Assembly: GCA_963978905.1 (NCBI GenBank)
Contig: OZ022257.1
Coordinates: forward strand, 5,900,965-5,964,964
DNA: 64,000 nt
Direction of reading: 5' to 3'
From: Trichostrongylus colubriformis
Lineage: Eukaryota; Nematoda; Chromadorea; Rhabditida; Trichostrongylidae
Below the pieces are notes generated by a model. It made no database searches. It was not told the DNA's origin and worked only from the letters and a program-made list of their open reading frames with translations. How positions within the stretch are numbered: position 1 is the first letter of the stretch; every line of letters starts with the position of its first letter. Shown here piece by piece: positions 33,601 to 44,116 of the stretch. Both the position numbers and the translations under genes were made by a program.

Positions 33601-36600
33601 TAAATAAAAATAAAAAATAATGGCTGCTCATCTATATTTTTCTTGTTCAGGTATCGCAATGATACCCGCTGCAATCTCCGTCCTGCTGGTTATACCACTG
33701 CGAGAGACTCCGAAATTTCTTCTTCTCAACAAAAATGATCGAAGTGCTGCGATGGAGTCACTGAGGTATTACCGAGGTAAGGCGTATGACTGAAAACCTG
33801 CCAACAATGCAAAAACCACAACAAAACGTAATATTTCAGGTGATTCACCTGATTTGGACGCTATCCTGGATGAGATGCTACTTGAAATTGACGAAAAGCC
33901 TGGCAAGAAGCCGTCAATACTGTCGTCAGCTGTCACTGTTCTACGTGAACCGCATCTACGAACACCATTTTTCATTGGTTGTCTGTGTCTCCAAGTAAGT
34001 CTCACACGTTTGTCACAGCGCGCGCGGCTGCGTAGCGTTTCGAGGAGGAGTTCGCATTCTGCAAATTTCAGAATTATTATTAATAATTTTCAGGTTGTAA
34101 TTGGAATCTGGTCCATCATCTATCTCTCCACTGATATGCTAATGGTGCATTTTTCGCCACAAATCGCACAAATAGCATCACTTCTATTCATTGTATCCAA
34201 TTTTATAGCTGGGATGGGTGGCATGTTTATCATTGAAAGGTTTGTTTTTCAAAGTAGAACTATCAAGAGGAAAGGTGCCGCTTGGAATGTTCAATGTTAG
34301 GGCCAACTGGAACCAATGCGGGCAATGAACCTGAAGCGTACGGCATTCCCATATAGGCGCGCAAAAAGACATCGAAATCGAACATTGCGCACCGCGATAC
34401 CGCATTGGCTCCTCGTGTACCACGACATTTTGCTTGCATACAAGCAAGATCGCGGCTCTTCGAGACAACAGAGATCTGCTGTGGGCCTACAAGTCGATGA
34501 GCATATATTTTTAGTGCACCCGCTGCACTGTCTACCCGCTGTTTGCAGCTTCACAGCCGACCAGTGGCCTGAGCGTATGTCACGCCACTGCCCTCGCTGT
34601 CATATCAGTATGCATTTTCACTAGATCTGCGCAAGAATCACTGTCATAATCAGGGTGCAGTGCGTTTAGAAAAAAAGTTTGAGAGATACGCCTCTCAAAT
34701 CTACTACGCTGATTGATATAATAGGTATACTAAAGCCTTAATAATCTTTTTCCTCACCTTCACTAACCTTAATAATGTGCCATGGAACAAATTCAATAGG
34801 GGCGCGGCGTTTGCGTACGCGGGGATAGCGAGTGAAAAGGGCGAGGCGCACACAGATGTAATCAGAGCGCTCTGAAATAAGTATCAAGAATAAATCATGA
34901 AAATTATTATCACCGAGGACAATGAGAATAAATTGTGAAAATCACCATCATGAATGAATTAACATCGAAAATAAAGAATCAAGATCATCAGAGTAAAGGA
35001 CTACCTACAAGGTGCATGCACAGATCCTCCACAAACTCAGTGTTTTCAGGTTTGGCAGACGTACTTTGGTACTTCGGCTGGGAATTCTGAATACGATCTC
35101 GTTAGCTCTATACGTGTTATTTGATCAGTTGACAGCTATATACAACCCATTCAAATGGGGCACTATTATTGCATTGATGCTGTTTGGAATTACCTACGGG
35201 TATGTCAGCCTTTTCACTTACATTACGTCTAAAATTCCAATATTCGTATTTCTTCAGCGCTTAGGGAAGGTTCAATTGAAAAGCTATCGGAAGTGTAGGC
35301 CAGGACACTTGCATTGAGCCAAGGCTGGCGAATCTCGCAGTGGGCACGCTACTTTGCGTGCAGGTAATTCACGTGGCAGCACGACATTTGTTGCGCTAGG
35401 TGACCCAATTCGAGTGTCCTGGCCCACATTCAGAAAACAGCTCCAGTTCAACTCCGATCCTGCCATTCCATTATTCATATTCGCACGTGAGATATGTATA
35501 TGTTGATCTTCGGTATTCCAGCGTCGGACTTGGCCCCATAGCCTTCTTCATCACCTCGGAGCTGGTCAACCAACAACATCGATCACTTGTGCAGTCGATG
35601 GTGTTTGCCGTGAACACCATCGCCAATTTCGCGTTCACGTTCGCCACACTTCCAGCATATACAGCGATTCAGGTATCTTATAACATAACTAAACCATGAA
35701 AAGCAAAAAACATTTGGTGATTCCCTCCTCATTAGGTCGCGCCACGCACTAAACTTCTATTCTAAATCGTTAAAGCATTTGAAGGCGACCAGACTTTTCA
35801 AGGGGAACGCTAGTCCGGTACCAATTCTTCGAAGGCGGCAAGTTGAAAGACCTGATTCGCCTGGGTGGGCATTGGTCCAAGGTTCGATCCCCGGGCCATG
35901 CAAGTAGAAGCAGCGCCTCTAGTCACTGCGCTCATCTCAACTAAGTTGGAATTTGTATAAATATGGCTCTATCTTTCTAATACAGATTGAACTTTCCAAT
36001 ATGAATTGTCAGCTGATGCCAGCCCACAACTCAGCTAGAAAAAAAAATAGAAGAAACAAAAGAAAAGATCTGGTCCCCTTCCCATATTAATGGTGATAGT
36101 CATTTTTCGGAATGAAATTTCACCTTTGCCGTCAATCCTATACATTTTAATTATATTGTTCTATTTCAGTCCTGGTCTTTCATTCCACTGTTCATCATCC
36201 CTTCAACATTTTCATTGATCTACTTATATTTCAACATGCCTGAAACTGTCGGTAGAGAAGTGCATGAAATCGTTGAAGAACTTATGGCACGAACAAACAA
36301 GCAGGAGGTGATATTTTCTTTGATGAATTTTCTCTGTTCTCCTCAAGCCTATGATACAAAACGTGGGAGTGAACACATTTACATGATAGCTAGTAATACG
36401 GTCATAAGTGTGGAGTGTGGTGCAGCAGGAGCTAACCGTATTTCCTTTGCGTCTTAAAAATGCCTTAGGTTGCGTTCATACTTTGCGGTGCGAGAGTCTG
36501 AGCGTGGCTGCGTGTCTTTGCGTCTCCACTTATGCCATCCTGTCTCATTGCCTACGCCGTCTTTGCACCTCCTCGTACCACACTGTCTCGCTGCCTATGA

Positions 36601-37037
36601 ACGCATCCACTTCCTGCCGGCGAAAAGTATGAACGCGGTCTCATGCGTCGCGTGCGTGGTAATGCATCGATCCCTCAGCGCTGAGCCACAAGCGCTACAC
36701 TTGCTGAGACTTACGCATTCACGACAGCGCGCTTAGCTGTCACTTATCGGCCCCTGATTACGCCGTCAACTCTGTTTTTACATAAATAAAAATAGCAAAG
36801 CTAAGATAATGGGTCATACAAGTTTGTGCATGCTGGCCTGCGATTGATCGGTAAAGCTCATTTTGTTTGAAAATAGAGCACGTTCGCAACTCTATGAAAG
36901 CATTATTTTACACTTTTACACAGTAGCAATTTATTTGAGCAAAAGTACTTTTTCTGCAGGTATCGACAACCAAGAGCAATGCGCCACTCTACTTCTGTGA
37001 TATCGACATCAGAAAACGAAAGGAAGAAGTTCTCTGA
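30685..37037 (+). CDS. SLC2/MFS sugar-transporter-like protein, 503 aa, 13 exons
   Basis: Exons: 30685-30700, 30757-30815, 31485-31571, 31822-31942, 32649-32803, 32860-32989, 33651-33776, 33840-33994, 34094-34239, 35050-35199, 35522-35672, 36170-36307, 36960-37037. All phases match. It belongs to the major facilitator sugar-transporter family (plasma or internal membrane, 12 helices expected). Motifs seen: YGRRK at 91-95 (loop 2-3), EATPTEYRG at 147-155, RETPKFL at 207-213 (for the usual PESPR), ERFGRR at 331-336 (loop 8-9) and PETVG at 456-460 (for PETKG). The start ATG was chosen because only its frame joins to exon 2 (MLNCLLVFGSLGAVVNFP). Departures from glucose carriers: the QLSG..N helix-7 motif is QVVIGIW, and GPIPWF is GPIAFF without the Trp. 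The substrate is therefore unknown. The last exon could be read in another frame if the acceptor differs. AATAAA at 37159. Confidence 0.85.
31099..31130. repeat. GATAGTGA microsatellite
   Basis: About three to four units of AGATAGTG in intron 2 of the transporter. Confidence 0.7.
31215..31390. mobile_element. Family C MITE in intron 2 of the transporter
   Basis: GGCCGCATTCACACTTTGCG after TCA at the left; CAAAGTATGAACGCGGTC at the right. Its interior is the reverse orientation of the 61587-61760 copy (GTGGCACGGGGGAAGGGCAG). Confidence 0.65.
33285..33478. mobile_element. Foldback MITE in intron 6 of the transporter
   Basis: The core is a hairpin with 38-bp arms (33345-33382 and 33388-33425, one mismatch) around a TTTTT loop. 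Weaker inverse pairing extends outward (GCGTCATCACTGCTGCACAC against AGTGTAGCAGTTGACGCC) to about 33285 and 33478. Confidence 0.7.
34240..35049. other. Large intron 9 of the transporter
   Basis: 810 bases with a GC-richer block at 34296-34620 that is probably a repeat insertion. No terminal repeats could be defined. Confidence 0.35.
35294..35432. mobile_element. Family B MITE in intron 10 of the transporter
   Basis: TGTAGGCCAGGACACTTGCA at the left and inverse AATTCGAGTGTCCTGGCCCA at the right; about 139 bp. Confidence 0.65.
35780..35910 (+). repeat. Possible tRNA-derived repeat
   Basis: AAGGTTCGATCCCCGGGCC at about 35878 is a strong B box, followed by AAGTAGAAGCAGCGCC. The A box is not clear, so this is a SINE-head candidate only. 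Lies in intron 11 of the transporter. Confidence 0.3.
36468..36640. mobile_element. Family C MITE in intron 12 of the transporter
   Basis: GGTTGCGTTCATACTTTGCG after TTA; AAAGTATGAACGCGGTC before TCA. Collinear with 61587-61760. Confidence 0.65.
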
Positions 37038-38157
37038 GAAGAAGGACCACGACGATTGCCACTCTTCACCGATTGTCAAGATCGGGTAAAGCACTTACGG
37101 AGAGATAGATCTTCAATCTAGTGCTCTCTAAACATAATCTTTTCGACCACACATGTTGAATAAATGTTGCATAAAGATGGACTGAAAATATTAGGTTCGT
37201 CCGCTTCATTATACCCTGCTACTGTATCAAAAAACAAAGACTCTTGAAATAATTTATATTAACGATGTCCTTCCTGTCAAAAAATTGGAGCCACTGATCT
37301 TTGGGCCTGGAACTGACACCAGGAAGCAAACGCAAGGAAACTAATGAAACTAGCAAGCACGCAAAAATCCACATTAATATTTTGTGTGCTGATTGTTAGT
37401 CGAAAAGAACCTTGGGAAGCATAGCATGTGTAGAGCACATGCTCGTATAAGGATAACAGAAGCATCTATTCAGAGCAAAATTGGGCCTTTCCTTCATTAT
37501 GGAGCAGAATACTTTCAACATGCTTATAACGGTGTATCCCACATGTAAAATTATGTGTGTGACACGATTTTCTCGTTGAAGCCGGAAACATATAGCTTGT
37601 CACTTGCACGATATTATTTGCGAAATTGCCTTCTTTTTATACGGGCGACGATAGATTTGCAGTTCTCCCATTTGCAACACTAGACCGCCGAAGCAATCGC
37701 AGAGCTGCCGCTAAGTTGCTCTTAGCATGTAGCTGTATGTCAGCAACTTTAGGAATACCAAAAGCAGCCGAAGACATATGCTCTATTTCGGAGCGCCTGA
37801 TAGGGCGTGGCCTACGGATGGATGAGTGGCGAGAGTGAGAGTGCGTGGCAAGAGTGTGTGGCGAGTCCATCTTCGATCACACAAACGCGTCCTGGAATGA
37901 CGGTAATCAGGTCCAGGACACACTCATGGGGAAGAAAACGTTTCATCAAGGCAAATAAAAATTTTCTCGGTGAAGATCACCATATATGTAACTGATACGA
38001 GCTTCGATTGAAGAATAATCAACACACATATTTACAAACATACATAATGTCAACCAATCACAAGATATCGATTTAATAAAAAAAAACATAACTTCAATGG
38101 AATCAATCTACTACAAATAAGGCACTGCCGAAAGCTTTCTTCAGAATACAGCAGAGT

Positions 38158-41100
38158 TCAGCTTCTAATCCTTGCGGATCCATAAGGTACAACATGAGGA
38201 AAAAAATCAAACATGAGAAAGATAGCACAACATATGGGTAACAATACTCCGTCATCACCTGCAAAACTTTTAAGCACATTTTCAAAAAAAAGTAGAACTA
38301 CAATGAGGCCTTGTCATCTCAAAAATTGTCAAGAAAAGATTCCATGTATTTGCGAAATGAAATGAAAGGGATATTTACCGTACTTTCTGCGAGATCCAAA
38401 CAAAACTTAAAGGAAAAATTCTGCATAAATGCAAATCACAATAAAAATCCTGAAACGTCACGTTCTACAAAACCTGGAATTTGGTCAATAGACTGGGCTG
38501 GGATTGTATATGCTCCGGATAAGTGCTCACGAAGACCCATAACGGCTACATTTCCATGTATGTCGGCAAGCATGTTCGAATTCAGCCCGGCATTTGTTGC
38601 ATATGGCTGCAGAGTGGTTTTTATTCAACTTATAAAAATGCATTTTTAAGCAGTAAAAAAAGATGGCTAATGTGTCGCAGCAAACCAATCACCTGTAAAA
38701 TCGACCTCAAAGTCGCTGGATTGATCCCCATCGTAATGGCGAGAGAAGTTAGCTGACCAGTTGGATCTAGAGATAGAATGTAGCAAAATAGGACCAAAAG
38801 AAGTCAAACGATGTCACAACGCCTCAAAATCACGCTAGTAAGATCAGAATGATGACCGTGACGACTGCGTTTACAAAAATCTACTATATATAAGGAATCC
38901 GCAAATGGGCGAAAGGCGGCGTTTTAATAACGTATCGGCTGGTAGCCCTATTTGCCTGCTCTCTTATTAGCCTTAATCGTCAACTCTGAACAATCCCTAA
39001 AGCGTACACGAGTTAAGGTACCATGTGGATCGTTAAATACTTACCAACTGGATTGCAGGATAACATAACATTCCCGAGTAAATTACAGCCGGCATCTACC
39101 GCGGCTGAAACTAACATTCATTAACTGCCAATTTCGCCAATTTATGTAAAAGCCTACAAACAATACCTTTGTGCATGCCATACACGATCAAGTCCTTCTT
39201 ATCAAGAGCTTTGATTGCCTTGTCAATTGCTTCAATTATATGAGGAATGAACTGCAAAAACAAATTACGGAAAAGGTGAGAAAGGACTATACAAAAGTAA
39301 GTTTTGTATTCTCGTTTAATAATACACTGTAAAATGATAATGAATCCCGGAAGTAACATGAATTCTCCTAAAATTCAAAGGAAAGTTTGAGATGAGTGGT
39401 TCTTACATAGTATTGAGAAGTCCCGTCTGCACCATACATATTCTGGAGTGTAATGCGAACGTCGCCCAGAGCAATTCTCTCATTCCAAATTGCCATAAGA
39501 CCCTAAGCAGAGAGAGTAAACTTCACGAGTTGTGGTGACAGTGAGATTACGCCTTTGCCGAAAAAGGGGCTCGAGCTTAATCGTCACTGGTAGGGGAGCA
39601 TCGCGGTGCTGCATTCGCCCCTTTGCAGTTCACCAAAAATAGGTGTGCAACAAGACACTCGAATAAGATCACCAGCGCGAAAAACGCTTTGCTGGTGACA
39701 TCCTGATTTGACCACACGTTAATAGACCCGACTTTACCTTCTTGCGTGGCCTGACCCGATTCGCGTGTCTTGTCGCATGCCGCAAAGGTTTTCAAGGGTC
39801 TCCTATCAAACACGGCCCAGCTCGACCTCGTATGACATTTTATACCTGCTCAGTCAAATTGAGAGGAGGTGGCTGAGGAGATGTAGGGTGCTCATGGTTA
39901 GTTTGACGTGCAATAACGTTAGAATTGGATGGCTGTACAGTTGCAGGAGAAGACTGTGTACTGCGTGACGGCTCCTGATCCACATTACTCGAGCTCGGAA
40001 TGGGTGCAGGAGATGGATCCTGAAAACAGTAGCAGGCAGATCTTAATTGTGATCCAGAAGTTTCAGTATCAATTTTACCTCAACTGCAGATACCCTTGCT
40101 GGCTGTGGAGCATCCGACTGCAACCGTGGCCTTTTCGCTGCAGTCAAAGCAGTATCGCTGGATTCATTACTACTTGGACGTCCGCTATCAGGTGATGATA
40201 GTGTTGGAGTTTGGGATTTTCGAGGAAGTAGAGTGGGTTTGCTGACAGATGGAGTATCTCTGCCAGTTGGTGTACCTTTAGTTGCCGTGGTTGGCTTAGT
40301 GCCAGTCGGAGATCCAGGTGGTGTCCAGCCGGGTGTGAATGCTGGAATATTCCATGAGAAACACGCCTCACACGGAAAAAATGTGTATTATGTACACAAA
40401 TCACTGTACATTGAATGCTTAAACTCACATCGAGTAGGCCTTCGATTTCGTTGACCTCGCTTAACACGCGAAATAAGATCATCACTGGGATCACTGGCTT
40501 CTGAACTCACGCTGACCTTCTTTTCATCAGAATCGCAAACATTCCTGTCAATCTTCCTTTTCCTCTTTGACGTCGAACTGCTAGTTGAACTGTTTAGAAG
40601 AACTTCTGAAGGCGTAGAGCTAGTGGATGCGGACTGCGAGGCGGAGGCATGTGATGGCCGGTCTACTCTTCTTTTGCGTTCCATTTCAATTTCTTTGATA
40701 CGCTCAGACATGTCCCTTTTCAACTTGCTGCTTACTTCGTCCAGCTTCTCTGAAAATAACATCCACCTAGACATTCACAATTTATCAACGATTGTTTTGC
40801 GATTGCTATAAGCTGGTCCTGGTTATTGGTGCAAGCTGCTATATCTCCATTCGTAAACCTAGAAGTCGCGCCTCCGCATGGTGATTTCATAACGTTACGG
40901 AACCACTTGACCTCCCTGGTCCTAGTTTCTACCTACCCGGGGAGAGCGTGACGGATGAAGACCAACGACTAGCTCAACCTATCGTAAGAGTCAAGGGAGG
41001 AAATGAGCTCTCTTATGGATGACCCTTTTGACAGGACTAATACTACAGCAGAGAAATTCCTACATACCGTAACCAAGGATAGGTTCAAGACGAGGTCTCT

Positions 41101-44100
41101 ATGTTTGTTGGATACAGAAACCATGTCACGTTGTACTAATTGAGAAATTGTAATCATATCACGTCACGAACTCAGTATTACTGACGCCTCGCCATAGCTG
41201 CCACCATATTCCAAACATAGCTGAAGCTCCAAAACCACCGACTGAGCTTCAGAAAGCAGTTCACCAGAGCTTGAATCCTTGTCGACTGTAGATCTATTGA
41301 TGAAAAGCTGACAGTGGTGTTAAAGGTGGCTATGGCACACACGAAACTCACAGAAAGTCTTCTACTTGCTTCAGAAAGACTGATCTCCAGTGTACAGGTT
41401 TTCCAGATTCTGGTGAAGAAAAACAAAATAAAGTTTCGGCTACAATGTCCTAAAAATTCTAAGGTCGCCTTAAAATTTGCATGATACCCACCTTCCTCTA
41501 TTCTTGGCTTTTTTGGATTACGAACACCATCTTCCGATGTTTTGGCGGCTTCTTTTGCTTTGGCAACCACTTCTCCCTCACACGGATACTCCTGCAGGCG
41601 CTTTAACACCGTTTCACTCTTTTCCTTCAGCTCATCTTAATTTGGATGTGAAAGTGAACATTATAATCTCTCAAACCATAAAATACCCGGCTCATACAGA
41701 TCGGAAGGTGAACCATGTGTAGTATCGCAACTATATTTGCACCGAATGCACCTGATATCGCGGCAAATATATTTGTGCTACTACCTTTCCTTCCTCAGAA
41801 AAATGGTATATAAGAGCTCGTCAATGGGGAGTGATTCACCCACTCTGAGGCTTCTTCTTGCCTAGGCTTGGGTGAATCTCACATCCCCTTCCTTCTCATT
41901 AACCATCGGTATGGCGGGGCAGAGGAATCAAGCCGGTGCATTGCATTCTGCGTGATATTGAGTGCATTCGGTGCTGACTCAAATATCCTTCACTGCTTTC
42001 ACCTTTATGAAAGCCCAAAGGCAATACTATAGAGAGAACCCATTTCGGAGATCTTAGGTACCATTCCGGACAAATTAGGTTAATTCCCATAACTGATAGA
42101 TCACTCACTCATCCTGGTTTTGTACAGATGAAGTGGAATCGGCGGCTTGCTACGATTGCCATTCCAGCATACACCTAGCATCCAATCGCACATCTTAAAA
42201 CAAAACAAGAAAACGTTCACAACACCGTAAAATTCAAATGACAGCTGAAAAAAAACTCGCGATAAAACCTACCTTTACAACACTCATAATCTCAGCTATG
42301 CAAGCACGACATTCACTTGCATTTTCAACGATCGATCGTACGCGCACAATCCTTGAAAATTATAAAGTCGCGGAGTCAAAATACACAAATTCTTATTCTG
42401 ATGCTTTCTAGTACTATAAAAAAAAATTGGAGAGTAGGGTGTTTTCCCTCTATTCGTGAATAAAAGTTCGCCTGTGAAAACCAGATAACAGGTTCTATAA
42501 GAAGAAATGCAAAAACAGTTCCTTTATTGTGATTTCTGGTCTAAGAACTCACTTGCTTGAATTGGCTACCCAAACAGCGCGGATTCTGCTAAGGCGACTC
42601 CTCTCCTCATCCCAGAACGACTCAGAAAAATACCTTTAAATAAATGCGATATTTGGAATCTTTCTGAAACCCATTAAGAAATAAATAATGTGAATATGTG
42701 CAGAAGTAAGATTGACTTCATACTCCGCAACGCAGTCGTGCGCTTCATTTGTAGTTTGCGACCAGAACACGTTTTATTTGATCACACTAATGCGGCCTGA
42801 CGTCTCTTTCCTTTCTCATCTTCTTTCTTTACCTTTCCTCCACTATTTTTTTAGTTGATGTAACTTCATAAAATTTCAAACTCTGACGATTTGCTATTTC
42901 CATAGTTGTAGTTTGAGGTACTCTATGAAATGAAAGGAACCGCAACCAGTTCACACAATGTAAATGGAGCAGAGATAGCAGTTACCGTGAAGGTAGCTAG
43001 TAGGAAGCTAGGAAGTTGCCAGCCGACTGCATGGACAAATGGACTGATTTCCAGAGTAGCTTTGTTTCTAGGCTAGGAGCTTCCAAATGTTACAGATACT
43101 ACTACATGATTCCTCAACTGTAGGGGTGAAATACATTTAAACAATGTTTACTCAAAGCTTACAAGAATAATATGATGCACATAAGTGAAGCGTATTTAGC
43201 CTACCTTTCTGTAATTGTATATTTATTTGTCGGGAAATACTGGGCAGAACTTATTGGGAATAGCTTCCGTGCCGCGTCATCGTTGAAATCTCCGTGCTTC
43301 ATCACCGTTATCTGAATGGTGCAACAGTTTAGCGCGTAAATATCATGAAGTTGTCAATCTTCGCGATTCTGCGGTGTTGCTCCTTCGCATACAAAGCCGC
43401 GACCTTCCGGACTCTCAAAATCACACAGTCGCGTGCAAGTGCAACACCACAAAGCGCATTTCGCGAAGTCCTAGGGTCAAGCGTTTGTGCGGAACAATAT
43501 GGATGACGGGCGATGCTCCTTTTTCGAATTGGAGAAAGAGGCGCCATATTATTTAATCTCAAAGTCCTTAATAATCACTTCTTCTATGCAGAGATTTTTT
43601 TTGCCATTCAAGTGATATCCACAAAAATGTTGAGACGCACCTTTGTTGTTGTATGCGGGAGGTGGGAGGAGGGGAGGGGTGATAGTGCGGTGGGATCGAT
43701 ATGAAAAGAATTGGGTGCTATCGCAATGAGGGGGGGGCATCCTATAAAAAGTTGCTTACCTAAGCTTCTTGGAGAGATCCTCGAAAGGTCAATCTGCACA
43801 TTCAGGCGTATACTTCTGCCTAAGCCTTGATGGAGGAAAGAAGGGGTTCCTTTCTCCCCCTAGGCTTAGGTAAAGGTAATGTCCATAGTGGTATGCCCCC
43901 ACTGCGATAGCACCAAGATGTGTTTCTCAGCGCCATTCCTCAACGCAACGCTTGGCCCTTAGTCTAACATCGCCCTAACAGTTCATGGAATCACGGTGCT
44001 GAGACATTTTAAACATAAAATGTGACACTTACCTCACACCCAGCATTAGCTAGTGAGAATTCAAACTCAAGATCTTGTGGATCTGGGCTTTCGAAACTCA

Positions 44101-44101
44101 T
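38158..44101 (-). CDS. Unrecognised, probably nuclear protein, about 578 aa, 14 exons
   Basis: Exons (high to low): 44101-44033, 42620-42553, 42351-42273, 42193-42109, 41635-41492, 40749-40429, 40341-40094, 40019-39846, 39502-39407, 39251-39167, 39104-39045, 38766-38693, 38606-38474, 38258-38158. Every join keeps phase. Residues 1-148: mixed helical region with conserved-looking Cys and Trp (SFWDEERSRLSRIRAVWVAN; CDWMLGVCWNGN). 150-190: charged coiled-coil-like (KLDEVSSKLKRDMSERIKEI). 190-396: Ser/Thr/Pro-rich low complexity with basic clusters (SKRKRKIDR; AAKRPRL) that may be nuclear localisation signals. 397-545: compact folded-looking domain (GLMAIWNERIALGDVRITLQ; MHKAAVDAGCNLLGNVML; DIHGNVAVMGLREHLSGAYT). 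The donor of exon 13 (GTTTTG) is weak; reading through would end the protein at 38436 after GFVERDVSGFLL. I do not recognise a family. A likely trans-splice acceptor lies 10 bases before the ATG. Confidence 0.75.
39644..39780. mobile_element. Family B MITE in an intron
   Basis: TGTGCAACAAGACACTCGAA at the left, inverse ATTCGCGTGTCTTGTCGCAT at the right. Sits between exons 8 and 9 of the 44101-38158 gene. Confidence 0.6.
40750..41491. other. Large intron 5 of the minus-strand gene
   Basis: 742 bases without a recognisable repeat end. Minus-strand open stretches here are not bounded by usable splice sites. Confidence 0.35.
42621..44032. other. First intron of the minus-strand gene
   Basis: Holds a degenerate family G repeat (about 43365-43480, CGCATACAAAGCCGCGACCT) and the inverted-repeat element at 43713-43914. 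No further exon seen. Confidence 0.4.
43713..43914. mobile_element. Inverted-repeat element with G-tract ends (family F)
   Basis: GGGTGCTATCGCAATGAGGG near 43713 and inverse GCCCCCACTGCGATAGCACC to 43914; interior copies of CCTAAGCYTNGG. Related blocks (ATGAATTTTAGCC...GGGAAGGAGC) occur at 7100, 45518 and 47545. Confidence 0.5.
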
Positions 44102-44110
44102 CTTTCGATT

Positions 44111-44116
44111 CCTAAG
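44111..44116 (-). promoter_or_regulatory. Candidate spliced-leader acceptor
   Basis: On the minus strand TTGCTTAG ends at 44112, leaving a 10-base leader GAATCGAAAG before the ATG at 44101. Short leaders after an orphan acceptor are typical of trans-spliced nematode genes (inference). Confidence 0.45.

Noticed and set aside
40144..40494. Minus-strand ORF of 116 codons
   Set aside because: A different frame of the same strand gives the exon 40341-40094 that joins in phase on both sides; this ORF is its shadow.
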